This document shows positions 1 to 11,898 of a stretch of DNA of 64,000 bases, piece after piece. Origin of the DNA: Diospyros lotus (lineage: Eukaryota > Streptophyta > Magnoliopsida > Ericales > Ebenaceae). The DNA lies in NCBI RefSeq assembly GCF_014633365.1, contig NC_068340.1, positions 39,456,328 through 39,520,327 on the forward strand. The letters are read 5' to 3'. A program made the position numbers and the translations under genes. Below the pieces are notes generated by a model. That model had not been told where the DNA came from. It made no database searches and saw nothing but the letters and a program-made list of their open reading frames with translations. Numbering within the stretch: position 1 is the first letter of the stretch; each line of letters opens with the position of its first letter.

Positions 1-117
1 TCTCACATAAAAAATAAAAATAGATTTCTATAAATTGGTTTTTAATCTTCATTAGGATTAAAAATAATCCTTGGGCCTTCTCCAAATAATATTTTCCATG
101 GGTTGCTCAAATTGGGC

Positions 118-320
118 CTTAATTCTTCATGGGCTTGAATTCTTCATGGGCTTGAATTCTTCATGGACTTGATTTCTTCATGGGTTTGATTTCTTCATGG
201 GTTTGATTTTTTCATGGATTTGAATTCTTCATGGACTTTAATTTTTCATGGGCTTGATTTCTTCATGGATTTGAATTCTTCATGGACTTGAATTCTTCAT
301 GGGCTTGAATGCTTCATGGC
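118..320. repeat. 17-bp minisatellite, about 12 copies
   Basis: Twelve consecutive units follow the pattern YTTGAATTCTTCATGGR, with single-base variation between copies (ATTTC or TTTTT in place of ATTC, and G or A at the end). The first unit is one base short. The array lies outside any gene, next to an AT-rich tract. No open reading frame runs through it and I see no sign of function. Confidence 0.9.
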
Positions 321-608
321 TAAAAATAAAAAAATAATTTAATATTATTAATAAATTATATATTATATATATATTACACATAGCACACATATATATTAGA
401 TTATATTATATATATAGTACATGCATGCATATAATGATGTATATATATTATATATAATTTTATATATTATTATTATTTACTTTAGAACTTCATTTTATTT
501 ATCTTTCAATTTAAACTTGCATATAACCATAAAATATATATTAATATCTAATTTAAACCATATTTAAGATCGAAAGAAGGGTATAATTATAACAAAATTT
601 TTACAAAA
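321..608. other. AT-rich intergenic stretch with TA microsatellite
   Basis: Low-complexity AT-rich DNA containing TA/ATAT runs, roughly 350-480. No coding potential or transposon end is visible. It directly abuts the broken end of the minus-strand retrotransposon gag, so an unrecognised breakpoint lies near 610-625. Confidence 0.6.
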
Positions 609-1691
609 TTAACCACTAATCACACCCCCGAAACCCGAGCGATCTGGAGCTCGGGAGAGGCGATAGTCCGTCTTCTGCTCCACCACTAGCTTTTTCTTCT
701 CCTTTTCTCTTTCCTTCCTTTCAGGTTGTTCCGCCCGCTTCACCTTCATCACCTCTTCAGCATTAATGTACTTATTAGCCCGGGCCAAGGCCTCTGTGAA
801 AGTACGAGGTGGAGTCTTGGCCAAGGACTGAGCAAATGGCCCAGCTCTCAAGCCATTCTGAAGAGCCACCATTGCGATCCGCTGGTCGAACTCGTCGATA
901 CTCAATGCCTCCTCGTTGAACCTCGCCACGAAATCCCTTAGGGATTCACCCTGGTTTTGCTTGATGCTTACCAGAGCCATGGAAGACTTTCGGTGGCGCT
1001 TCAAAGGAGCGTAGTGGGCTAAGAAACAGGTCTTTAGCTCTTCCCAGCGGTTGATGGAACGATGGGGAAGACAGGAGTACCAGGTCCGGGCATGTCCTCC
1101 CAAAGTAGCCCAAAATGCCCGGCACCACATCGCGTCCGACCCCGATTGCACCAGCATGTGAGAGGAGAAAAGCTCGACGTGATCATAGGGATCTGTGCTT
1201 CCGTCATAGAGCTTGATGGAGGGGATATGAAACCTTTCCGGTGGAACCTCCGCCATGATGCCCTTACTCAAGGGTTGGTTAGAGCCGAGGTGGAGCAACT
1301 CTTCCTTTCCCTTCTTGAGTTCCTGGACTTGCTTCTCTAGGAAACACAATCGCCTCTCCTGCGAAATCCCTCTTTCTCGCGAGGGGGCAGAAGTGGATCC
1401 TGTCGCCTCAGAGGAGTGGATTTCCTGGCCCGTCTGGTGGGATTGACGAGGCTCCCGAGCAGGAGGAGGTGACTGATGCTCCGCCCGCTGAGAGGACACA
1501 TGCGAACGATGTTGTTCAGTCTGGTGTAGATAACCAGTCAACAACTCAGTTAGCTGTTGGACCTGGTTTTCCAACTTGGTGAGTCGGTCCTCCGGCATTA
1601 GATTGGCTGGAGGTGGTGGATTCACCCCTTGCTGCGGGGCTTCTAGATTGGCTCTGACCTGGCTACAAGTCACGTCTCTTCGGGGAGCCAT
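609..1691 (-). pseudogene. Retrotransposon gag protein, 3' part of element lost
   Basis: An open frame of 360 residues starts with Met-Ala-Pro-Arg-Arg at 1691 and stops at 609. After a coiled-coil-prone, Gln-rich N-terminal part (residues about 20-130) comes a retrotransposon gag domain (about 160-290) with the usual WCRAFWATLGGHARTWY and FNEEA-type signatures. A Lys/Glu-rich tail (KEREKEKKK) precedes the break. No zinc knuckle remains. The frame itself has no internal stop, so gag could still be translated if transcribed. The same frame continues open upstream to 1940 through the LTR junction, which I do not count as coding. Confidence 0.7.
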
Positions 1692-1834
1692 GTAGTTAGT
1701 TATGACAAGGAGCAAAAGTCGTTTGACACTCGTGGAAAGACCGAGGTCCGAGGTGAGGAATTGAAGTCCGAAGCGCGAGGTAGGGAATGAAGAGGCTAGC
1801 GAGTTTGGACGTCGGCCCCACGGTGGGCGCCAAA

Positions 1835-2308
1835 TGATGATGGTATTTGGGATCGACCACCACGTGCCACCTCTGCGACTGGACCTCGGGAATGGTACCT
1901 CGGACTTGGTGATGTCGGACCTCGAGTGTAGAACCTGCAAGACAATGGAGGGCCGGGGCTAGGATCCCCCGAGGTGGACTCCGACGCTCAAATCAGTAGA
2001 GTAAATGCAAGTAGAAGTAAATGAGAGAGCTGTAGAGCTTGGGTATACCTGGCGAGAGTCCTTGTCTTTTATAGGCAAACCCGTTTTGGGGTATCCGAGA
2101 TGAGCGAGCACAACTCCCGAGGGTCCCGGTCAAGTTGGAACGGGTCTTGCAGTTCGGCCCGGATTTCTCGGGCTCTACTTTGGAGTGTTGACTGGCCACG
2201 TGTCGGTCTCTCAGGTGATCCACGTGGCAAGTGAGACTATTAGCACATGGGGGTATTCTAGTAATTTCAGTTGGTGCCACATCAAATTACATTTACAATA
2301 CCTTAACA
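1835..2308 (-). repeat. LTR of the truncated gypsy-type element
   Basis: On the minus strand the segment starts TGTTAAGG and ends ATCATCA immediately before the putative primer binding site, giving TG...CA ends. A TATA box (TATAAAAG on the minus strand, plus positions 2067-2074) and the GAGCGTCGGAGTC stretch at about 1975-1990 are typical of plant gypsy LTRs. The exact outer boundary is uncertain because the partner LTR and a target duplication are missing. Confidence 0.5.
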
Positions 2309-3105
2309 AAAATAATATCTTATTTTGGCGCCACAAAACTCTACTAATAAAGTGTTTTTCTAAAGTACCTTTTATCTATGTAGTTTAAAAAAAACAAAAT
2401 TTACTTGTTAATAACATTTGAACTTATAATTTTTAAATAATAATTAACTTCAAAAATAATTTTATCCTTGCACCAAAACTTTTTTATATTAAAATTTAAA
2501 TAATTATTATCAAATATCACCTAATAAACTTTTTTACTTAGAAATTTTTTTTTTTTTATACACGTAGCAGACTGCTCCTCTAATATATATTACACTCTGA
2601 TATTATTGCTAAATGAGAGGAAAAGAAGTTATTTTATTGTGGAGGAAATTAATTGGATTTGGAGCCAAACATACGGTGGTCTTGACAAATGACAAGGCCA
2701 AGAACAAGCTTGATGATGGGATGGGATGGTGAGTTTCATTCATATTAAGTTGAAGTCATACAGTGGTAGCTACATTCCTTCTTGTTCTTCTCTTATAACT
2801 TGTCTTTCTAACCCACCATTCTTTCTCCCATCCCCCCATATCTACTTCCCCCCTTGCTAATGTATCTACTTTCTTTGTCCCATTCAGTTGGTTGAAGGTA
2901 TAGACCCTACCATTAATGCCTATGCTTAAGACTTAAAAAAAAATAAATAAAATTGAGGGATTGTTCCCGAGGCATAATTCTGCTAGCAAAGGAACTACAT
3001 TCTGGGGTATTGTTATTTAGGCCTTCAGGTTCAATGTTCGAGCTCTGACCAAGGAGAAAAGGTCAACAATCAGAGCGATTCTAAAAGTTAAAAATCACTT
3101 GTCAT
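2309..3105. other. Intergenic, no gene seen
   Basis: AT-rich at 2380-2560, then mixed composition. I see no coding potential. The part from about 2960 to 3105 continues, after the hAT-type insertion, at 3868-3980; this whole stretch is the pre-insertion host sequence and may itself be an old repeat. Confidence 0.5.
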
Positions 3106-3867
3106 TAGAGATGTCAAAAGGGTCGGGCTATGGCTCGGCCCGTCACTGTTCAAACTAGCAGGGCCAAGCCAAAGAATTTGGGCCCCAGCTCGACCCGTTG
3201 GGACCTTATGGGCTCAGCCAGTTAGACCCATTGAGCCCGGCCTTTTGAGACCTTATGTTATTTCCAAGTTATGAATCACAACATTCCTTGCTCATTTATT
3301 TTTTTTAACTATGTTATTTTTTTTATTAATTATTGATATTGAATGTTAGAAAATTTATATTTCGTAATATATATAAATAATAACCATCAATATATTTAAA
3401 ATTTTTAAACTAAATTTTTTATATATTTAAATTATAAATAAACATTCTTCTTTTTATATGTGTATTATTTTTTATATCAATTCACAGGAAAATTTACAAG
3501 GCATATAGAATTTTGAAATATAAAATGATAAAATAATATTTAAAACTTAATATAGAAAATTGTTTAAAAAGAAAAAAATTAATTTTTATATATACATTAT
3601 TTTGATATTTATATATGTATTATTTTTTAAAAAAATTATTTAAAAGAAAAAGGAGCCGGCTTGGTGGGCTCGGCTTACCAAGGCCTATAGGCTAAGGCCC
3701 ACAAGCTCGCTAGGCCCATGGGCTAGCCTAGCCTCCCTATAGAGGGTCGTGGGCTGGGCCAGGCTCTACCCATGGCGAGAAAGGCCCGACTCTTTTAGTA
3801 AACGGGCTGGACCGGCTCGTTTAAAAAGCCTATGGACTGACCCGAGCTAGCCCTTTTGAAATTTCTA
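3106..3867. mobile_element. hAT-type non-autonomous element (MITE-like), 762 bp
   Basis: The ends form imperfect terminal inverted repeats: TAGAGATGTCAAAAGGG at the left and TAGAAATTTCAAAAGGG, read inward from the right. The flanking 8-mers are CTTGTCAT on the left and CTTGGCGT on the right, an 8-bp target duplication with two mismatches, as hAT elements make. GC-rich subterminal blocks full of GGGC/GCCC words (3110-3250 and 3650-3850) surround an AT-rich core with no coding capacity. Confidence 0.8.
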
Positions 3868-4930
3868 CTTGGCGTCCTCACGTTTGCAGCAAGGCTAGAG
3901 ATCGAACTGGCTGCTAAGTCCTCTAATTTACATCTTCGGCTGATATTGTGGGGTCGAATAGTGGGGGACGCTCGAGATGGTAAGTTAACAAAAAAAAAAA
4001 AAAAGAAAAGGTTTTTTTAAAAAATAAGGTATCTTTTTTAAAAATTCTATTTTATGATAATTTTTTTATTTAAATTCATACTCTATTTATTTGTTATTCT
4101 ATTTAGACAAGGAAACCCCCTTATTCATCAAGTTCACGAATTATTTTTTAATATTACACAATAAATAGTGAGATATAAACTAATAACACAACAGAAAAAA
4201 GGGTTAAAAGTGACGTTATTTTAGGAGGACAATTTGATAAAATAATTTTTAGATGACGAAAATTTCATTTTGATTCTATTCTTTCTCATTTTTTCTATTG
4301 TTACTAATTAATTTTTTTTAAATAAATTTCACATATCATTCTTGAGATTTGATAAAAAGAGTATTAACCATTCTCTTGTTTTTAAAAAATAACATGCAAC
4401 TATCTTATCATTAACTTGTTATTATGGAAATGATATTTAAAACCTTGTCATTATAGTTATTTCTAATAAGTTAATTTTGGGATTTCTTTCCTATTATGAA
4501 TTCGCTAGAGATAGTGACCGAAATGTGATTGAAAACAATGACGATATCTCTTTCTACATATTATTACTTTCTCATTTTTTTTATAAATCTTTAAATTAAT
4601 CTGAACTCAAATTTTGTAAGCACATATTAAATTATTTTTATTTTATCTTTTTTATACTTAATATTTGAAAAAATATTACTAATTAGTAACAAAGATGAAC
4701 TAGTGGATGATTTTTATATGATCAAGATAAATAGATTTGTTAGTTTAAGTTTTAGGGTTTAAGATTTATAAGATTTAGATCACATTGATGCTAAATTAGT
4801 AAAAATAAATAATATTATTTTGACACTGAAGGTAAGATCAAAATAAAAATAAAAAATGTTATTTAAAAAAAAAAAGAAAATTCTAAAGTTCTAGGGCTGA
4901 GGTACTTTCAAGCAAGAGCTCGAAGCCGCC
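3868..4930. promoter_or_regulatory. Upstream region of the ATAD3-type gene
   Basis: Mostly AT-rich DNA with no coding potential. The last 80 bases become GC-richer and presumably hold the core promoter of the downstream plus-strand gene. No clear TATA box is evident. AGGGTTT-type (telo-box-like) words occur at about 4750 and, inside the presumed leader, at about 5085 and 5160, as is common for plant housekeeping genes. Confidence 0.4.
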
Positions 4931-5101
4931 ATGGAGGGACAGAAACCCTACAAAAACCCTGAACCTTCCCTTCGCTCTTCTCCCTCCTCCGTCTGTGGGG
5001 TCGCTCAAATACAGATCAATGCGACCCCTTTCTATGTCTTTCCTTGCTCAATTCAAAGCCGCGGCTCGTCAATCTCAACCGTATTAGGGTTTGAAATCTA
5101 G
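4931..5101 (+). other. Candidate upstream ORF (56 codons) in the ATAD3 leader
   Basis: An ATG in an excellent plant context (GCCGCCATGG) at 4931 opens a 56-codon frame that ends with TAG at 5099-5101, 92 bases before the ATAD3 start codon. If transcription starts upstream of 4931 it would be read before the main frame and would lower ATAD3 translation. Its product (starting MEGQKPYKNPEP) matches no family I recognise. The transcription start is not known from the sequence, so it may not be in the mRNA. Confidence 0.4.
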
Positions 5102-5193
5102 CTGTTGCTACGCTACACTTGTACATTTCTTCCTTCTTTCTAGTTCTTCTCTGCAGTTAGGGTTTTACATAGGGAAAGCGAATAACAGTAACC

Positions 5194-8100
5194 ATGGTAA
5201 GAGGTTGTGGTGGCGTCGGTGGCGGTGCCGCAGCTACCGCGGCGCTCTTCTCAGCCGTAGCCTCCGCAGCATGGCGCGTTGATCATGCCTATGCCGAAGG
5301 GCCTTTCAACTTTCCTCCATTCTCTTCTTCTTCTTCTTCGTCTTTGCCGCCGGCTCAGTCTTCTTCCGTACCTCCTCAAGCTTCTTCGCAATCTCCTCCG
5401 ACGCCTCGTCAACAAGCGGCTGCCAATGCCGAGTCTCCTCGGCCTCGCAACGATAACCCACGAACTACTTCTGCTGGATTCGATCCCGAAGCGCTTGAGA
5501 GGGGTGCAAAGGCCTTGCGAGAGATCAGCAACTCTTCCCAGGCGAAAAAGGTCTTGAATTTTTTGTTATTCCCAAGTTGTTGTTATTATTATTGCTTTTT
5601 TCCCCCTCAATTTTTGTACTTCTGTGGAGAAAATGTATGGCGGGATTTGGATGTTCAGCGCCTGTCTGATAATAGGTTGGTGGTGATGTATAATTTTCAC
5701 CGAAGGTTTTATATACTAAGTCCTCGGCAGGTCCGTAATGTTGGTTGATGCCGGTTTAGGTGTTCGAGGTGCTGAGAAAACAAGAAGAAACGAGGCAGAA
5801 TGAATTGGCTGCAAAAGCGGCGGAGTTTAAAGCCATGCAAGCTCAAAATGAAACTGTATGATTCACATCTCTGCACTTATTTATTAAATTTCCTTTGTGT
5901 TGATAATTCCCTGTATCATCAAAAAAGAAAAAACAAAAAAAAAAGAAGAAGGTACTTAGTACGCTTCAACTTACTAATTTTGTGAGACTGGTTGAAGCAA
6001 CTTATTTAATTGCATAGTTTTGTGGAAGGATAAGATGGGGAAACAAAATAAAGGTTTTGATTATTTATGCATGGATCACAAAAAATCATTTTTTATTTGT
6101 TTCTCAATAAAAACTTTATACATTCAAGTAGTTTTTTCTATCTATTTTTCCTTTCCTTTGAGAAATCTAATTCCGGACGCTTGAAGGTGATTACGTTGAG
6201 TCCTTTGGCTATCATCTATATTTACTGGATGCAAAAACTGATATTAATGTTCTAGATTGATCCTTCAGTAGGAAAAGAAATTGGAGCGCTTCAATTTATA
6301 TATGTAAAGAATTACAAAAGGAGTAAAAACATCTACATTTTATTGAAGAAGAGGGAATTTTGTTTATGCTATGCCTTTGTTTGATCAAAGAAATGCACTT
6401 CCATTCCATGGTATAATTATAATACCTCTGAATCTTATGCCTTGTCTGTATTACTTTTCTGGATTTCTGTATTAATAAACTCAGGCTCTAAGGAATAAGA
6501 CCTAATGCTAATGAAAAATGAATTAGTCCTCCTCACCACTGGCATTTTTCCTTATTGAGCTTTCTAGAATGCACATGGACTTAACTGTTAAAATAAGACT
6601 TAGAACTGTAAGGCACTTTATAGCAATTGTAGATAGCTTTAACAGGCAATAGAGATCCTTAGTTTCATAGAAATACTTGGTTGGCTATTAAGTATGACAC
6701 TTTATTGGCCCCAATTTTTACAGATATATAAAATGATCAAGACTCAAGATAGGTAAGAGGATTCAGATATTCTGATTTGGCTCCTTTTTGAGACAGATGA
6801 TCTCAGAATGGGTTCAGCTCTATTGGGCTAGTCAAATGTCTATAATAATGGTCAACTGTCATTATTCGGATGGGGGACCTAATATCTTGCAGTTTGTTGG
6901 CCCATTTATGCTCTCCTTTTTTGCCTACAGAAAAAAGCAGCCAATTTTCTTTTGTTAATTGTTTGTGGCACTCAACCATGTGCATTACTGGTTAATAGTT
7001 GCCTATTCTTCATAAGTCAGATTGCTTCTGTGTTTAAAATATACGCCAGTACGATTTCATTATGAGATATATGTTTAACAGGAGAGGCAAAAGGTAATCT
7101 ATGAAGAACAGAAGAAGCTGGCCCAGCAACAGGCACAAATAAAATCCCAGATGGCTCGCTATGAGGATGAACTAGCAAGGAAGAGGATGCAGGTATGTTT
7201 ATTATTTAGTTGGTTATGTTTACTATGGAGGTTGTTTCAGTGAGAATATGCTGTTGTACTCCCCTCTTGCAGGCGGAAAATGAGCATCACAGAGCAAGAA
7301 ACCAGGAGCTTGTAAAAATGCAAGAAGAATCAGCTATTAGGCAAGAACAAGCCAGAAGAGCAACAGAAGAACAGATTCAAGCTCAGCGTAGGCAAACAGA
7401 AAGGGAGAAAGCTGAGATTGAACGTGAAACAATAAGAGTTAAGGCCATGGCAGAAGCAGAAGGGAGGGCTCACGAAGCAAAGCTTGCTGAAGAGGTAAAC
7501 AAGCGCATGCTAGTAGAGCGTGCAAATGCAGAGAGAGAGAAATGGGTTGCTGCCATAAATACAACTTTTGATCATATTGGAGGTATTTTCTTTTAACATG
7601 CCTGCACGGACCTGCTTCATCTTTATTTTTGGGTCATTAAGACCAAAAGCTAGTGCTCATTATAGTCATTTATACCCTGAGCTAGATCAACTGTTATCTT
7701 CTTGGTTCATGAATCAAATACATCCAACGTTTCTGCTGGTCACTATCAGACTGTTGAAAGTGTATCTGAGGTAAAAGTGTATAACAAGGATGAGCCTTAA
7801 GAAAAAAGAAGATAAAACATGAAGTGGAACAAGTTAAAATAGAGGCTGTTGACAGATGATAGGAGACTGTCGACAGGTATAGTAACACTGTCAATAGTCA
7901 GTAAGCCAAGAGGTGTAATCAATCTTCAAAATAGAGCTTAAGTCAACAGTATATAGAGAAATGGCAAGAAGCTGAGAGCTTGAGTGAAGACTGTCAGTGT
8001 CAACTAGAGTCCTCTGGCTGCTGACAGTTGTCAGCCAGAAGTGAAAAATTATCATGAAACTTTCTGCAGTTTTATGAGGAGGACCTGAGTATTAGGTTTT

Positions 8101-11100
8101 TCAATTGATGGAGGTAGTGGGAAGACTCCATTGAGTGAGAGGTCGGGCTGTGACCAACTAATGGGCCTTACAAGAAAGTGCAGGTGAACAGGATAAACCA
8201 GATAATTTTTTAACTCTAATACTGCTGGCATCTTATCATAAAATTTGCACCTCTTTTATTCCATCCTCTCTTACACAGGTGTGTGTATTGGTTTTCTTTT
8301 CATCAACTCATCTTAAATGTCTAATGCGTCTTGGCTTTAATAGTTACAATTTCTATCTTATTTTTAATTTTGTCTCGTCATGTATGGCCACACATCCAGT
8401 GTAACATCCTCATATTTTTCATGTGTTGGTATCTAACTGCATAATTTCATGTTGTATAACAAAATTGGTTTTATAAACGTCCAGTAGATCTGTTTTTTTA
8501 TATTTAAAGGGATTTTGCAATGGCATAAAATACTAGAGCATTTCTCAACTCCAACCATCTTGTCTTTGATTATTTGGGTGGCATCCTCAACAATCTTTTT
8601 CACTTCTTATTAATTGGTCCACAATATCTGTATTGATCTTCTCTTAGAATGACTTGATGTTCAATTGTGTGAAATTTGTGTTACTGCGGGCATCCTTGGT
8701 TGAGTTATATGAAGTCTTTTCATCTGGCTGTTTCTCCCTTAGAAAGCAGCTGAGGGAAGACAATATGATCAAAAGAATGAAATTTTCTACTGTAGGCTAA
8801 ATATTCCCTCTCAGCTCTGACTGTTAGTTTCTGTAAAGATGTTTGATGGGATTTATCTTTGCTCTGCAGGGGGTTTGCGGGCCATATTAACTGATCAAAA
8901 CAAGCTGGTTGTGGCTGTTGGGGGAGTGACAGCTCTTGCAGCTGGGGTCTACACAACAAGGTATTTTGCTTTTTTACTTTTATTTTTCTCTGGCTGATTG
9001 AATCCAGTTGAGGAACTGAACTCCTTATGAGCCATTTAGCATTGATGATCGAAGTGTTATTTTCTTGTGTTGCTTATTTCACTTAGAATTAGAAGAGTTT
9101 GGGAATATTAACAGAAATGATTGAAAATTCGCTACATCCAGAAATGTTAGAAACAAGAACTAAAACCCTATATAAATATTTGTAGTACCAGTTAGAAAAA
9201 TATTTATATGCATACCAGCCCAATAATCAGTATTAAGCATAATCTTGGTCTATGCATCTTTTTACGTAAATGACACATCTGAGTTCTTTATAATAAAATC
9301 AGTGGTAACTAGGGTATTGTCAAATTATTTAAGCAATTCAATTTTTATCGAGCACAAGCTGGGATGAGGCCAAACCCAAATAGAACTTGTAATATCATCT
9401 GACTAATTATAATTAACTACAATGGTATAAAACTTTCTTCTCAATTACTTTCTATTAACAAATAAGATAAATTGAAAGGACTCTTGCTAAATATTCCTAA
9501 TAGGTGCCCAACCAACTCAATTGTTTGGGGATGTTTAATAACGTTTGGTGGGTTTCAGTTTTCTGTCATTATTTCATTTTTGTCTTATAGAAATTGAAAC
9601 CTCAGGCATTCCATGAAAAAGAGAGAAAATTTTGTTCTTATTGGTATTATTTCCATTTATATTATTTAGCTGTAGTATTTGCTTTTTTCATGAACTCAAA
9701 AGTCTCAAATGCAATGTCCTACTAGAATTATGCACTTCTCCAAGTGCTGAATATATTGATGGTTTCTCTATTCAAAATAATATTGGTGTTGTGGTGTTGG
9801 TGGGTAAACAGTGGTGTTAACATTTACTATTGTCCTTGCTCATTCAAGTTTGTTTTTTGTAACACAGAGAAGGAGCCAGAGTCCTTTGGAGCTATGTGGA
9901 CAGAATATTAGGACAACCATCTCTGATCAGAGAGTCCTCTAGAGGGAAATATCCTTGGTCAGGATTGTTTTCTCGTGGTACGAGCATTCTATCTCGTAAA
10001 ACAGATAAAGTGCCTAGCTCTAGTAATGGGAATGGATTTGGTGATGTGATCCTAAACCCCTCTCTTCAAAAAAGAATTCATCAGCTAGCTAGTGCAACTG
10101 CCAATACAAAATCCCATCAGGCACCATTTAGGAACATGCTCTTCTATGGTCCTCCAGGAACGGGGAAAACAATGGCTGCTAGAGAGCTTGCACGCAAATC
10201 TGTACTCTCTCCATCTCTCTCTGTTTTTTTTTTTTTTTTTTTTTTTGGGGGGGGGGGGGGGGTATGTTGCAGATTTTACTTGTAGTCTTACCACTACATT
10301 CTTTCTGATGCTCATTTTTATTTTGATGATGGCTTTAAAGTGTGATTCCTGGTAAAGCTTTTGGCCTCAAAGGGGTATGTGGTCTGAAGTCTGGTGTTGT
10401 GGATAATAGGTTCTCTTTGGTTTTGTAGCTTAATAGAATAGTGCTAGCAGAATATCTTAGTATCCTTGGGGATGCTGTTACCTGTATAAAAAAGTACTTA
10501 GGGAAGCTGCTAATTATTTGATATTCTCTCAGGGGCTAGATTATGCATTAATGACTGGTGGAGATGTTGCACCACTGGGTCCACAAGCTGTTACTAAGAT
10601 ACACCAGTTGTTCGATTGGGCCAAGAAGTCAAAGAAAGGTTTATTGCTTTTCATTGATGAAGCAGATGCATTTTTATGCGAGTAAGTATCTGCATTGTTT
10701 TGTTTTCAAAAAATGATCCTTTGAGAAGTGTTATGGTAAAATGGTTCTCCTTGGTGTAATATGGTTAAGGACAAAACTTATGTGCAGTCCTCCACACTTT
10801 GACTTGAAATAGCCATGACATCTATCAATAGATCTACTATGCCACAAACTCACAGCTTAGTACTTTTTTTGTTGTACTTAAAGAGAATATTTCTTGCATG
10901 ACATATTGTAGATTGACTAAAATATTTGCAGCAGTAACTTGGTTTGAGATCCCAATGTAGTTTGGGATATGGTACTTAAAACATTTCTCAAGCACGCATT
11001 GCTCAATTGGAATATTTAAGTTTTGCTGTTCAGCAATTGGGTCTTGTGCACCAATGGTGGTGAATTGCTCTAGGCTTTTAGGAGGGGAACTCTTTCTCCA

Positions 11101-11898
11101 CTGTAAGATTATGAGATAAAATTGATTGATGGAAAATGTTGAGATACTGCACCTCTAATTATGATGGAATGCAAAGTGCTTTATTGGAAATACTGCAAAC
11201 ATATCAGGCTTGAAGCTTCTTGATCACCCTGAATTTTTAGGACACCTTTTTTTTTCTACATTTGGTAAAAGAAATTTGGTTTTGGGATTAATCCTACTGT
11301 TATGTTAATATTCTGGACATAGTAAACATCTTTGGTTTGACTAATTATTTTGAAACCTCGAGTTTGAGTAACTGGTTTATTAAATAATGTTTTCAGGCGA
11401 AACAAAACCTATATGAGTGAAGCTCAAAGGAGTGCACTCAATGCCCTCCTTTTCCGCACAGGTGACCAGTCCAAGGACATAGTTCTCGCTCTTGCTACAA
11501 ACCGCCCTGGCGATCTTGATTCAGCCGTAGCTGATCGTGTTGATGAAGTCCTTGAGTTCCCCTTGCCTGGTGAAGACGAACGCTTCAGGCTGCTGAAACT
11601 CTATTTGGACAAATACATAGCTCAGGCCGGGGCAAGAAGACCGGGCTTGTTTTCCCATTTCTTTCGCAAGCAACAGCAGAAGATAGAGATCAAGGGCTTG
11701 ACTGATGAGATTCTAAAGGAAGCTGCAGCTAAGACCGAAGGATTCTCTGGAAGAGAGATAGCAAAGCTGATGGCAGGCGTTCAAGCTGCCGTCTATGGGA
11801 GTGAGAACTGCATACTTGATCCAACCTTGTTCCGCGAAGTAGTGGACTATAAAGTTGCGGAGCATCAGCAGAGAAAGAAACTGGCTGCTGCGGATTAA
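5194..11898 (+). CDS. ATAD3: ATAD3-type mitochondrial AAA ATPase
   Basis: Eight exons: 5194-5550, 5760-5855, 7082-7192, 7273-7582, 8870-8960, 9868-10201, 10533-10681 and 11397-11898. All splice sites are GT-AG and the joined frame encodes 649 aa. A Ser/Pro-rich N-terminal segment (to about residue 85) is followed by a charged coiled coil (about 100-290, rich in Glu, Gln, Arg and Lys). Next comes a glycine-rich hydrophobic membrane segment (about 308-320, [13 protein letters not shown]), then the AAA domain. That domain has Walker A GPPGTGKT at 416-423, Walker B ending IDEAD at 474-478, sensor ATNRP at 516-520 and Arg530 in the C-terminal finger region. This order is that of animal and plant ATAD3, an inner-membrane AAA protein tied to mitochondrial nucleoid and membrane organisation. 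The start gives the usual plant N-terminus. Intron 6 carries a long T/G tract. The gene converges with the PPR gene. Confidence 0.95.
10224..10262. repeat. T23-G16 homopolymer tract in ATAD3 intron 6
   Basis: A run of 23 T is followed directly by 16 G, just 22 bases after the intron 6 splice donor. The G run could form a quadruplex on the RNA-like strand. Exact length is unreliable in any assembly. Similar T-then-G tracts occur near 29475, 40316 and 45624. Confidence 0.9.

Larger units (their letters stand above)
609..2308 (-). mobile_element. Truncated gypsy-type LTR retrotransposon (LTR plus gag only)
   Basis: Read on the minus strand, this is an LTR-like segment (2308 to 1835), a primer-binding-site-like sequence beginning TTTGGCGCCCACCG next to it, and a gag reading frame that stops at 609. 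Protease, reverse transcriptase, integrase and the second LTR are absent, and the sequence passes abruptly into AT-rich DNA. It is either a deletion derivative or a non-autonomous gag-only element. The gypsy assignment rests on the gag domain. Confidence 0.7.

Noticed and set aside
118..320. Regular spaced repeats resembling a CRISPR array
   Set aside because: The 17-bp units are directly adjacent with no unique spacers, in a plant genome; it is a minisatellite.
5551..5748. Extension of ATAD3 exon 1 into the following open stretch
   Set aside because: A GT donor at 5551 joined to 5760 gives the conserved coiled coil; the extension reads hydrophobic nonsense.
7790..8260. Repeated CTGTCGACAG/CTGTCAGTGTC-like words in ATAD3 intron 4
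   Set aside because: Short palindromic words without defined ends or a target duplication; not enough to call an element.
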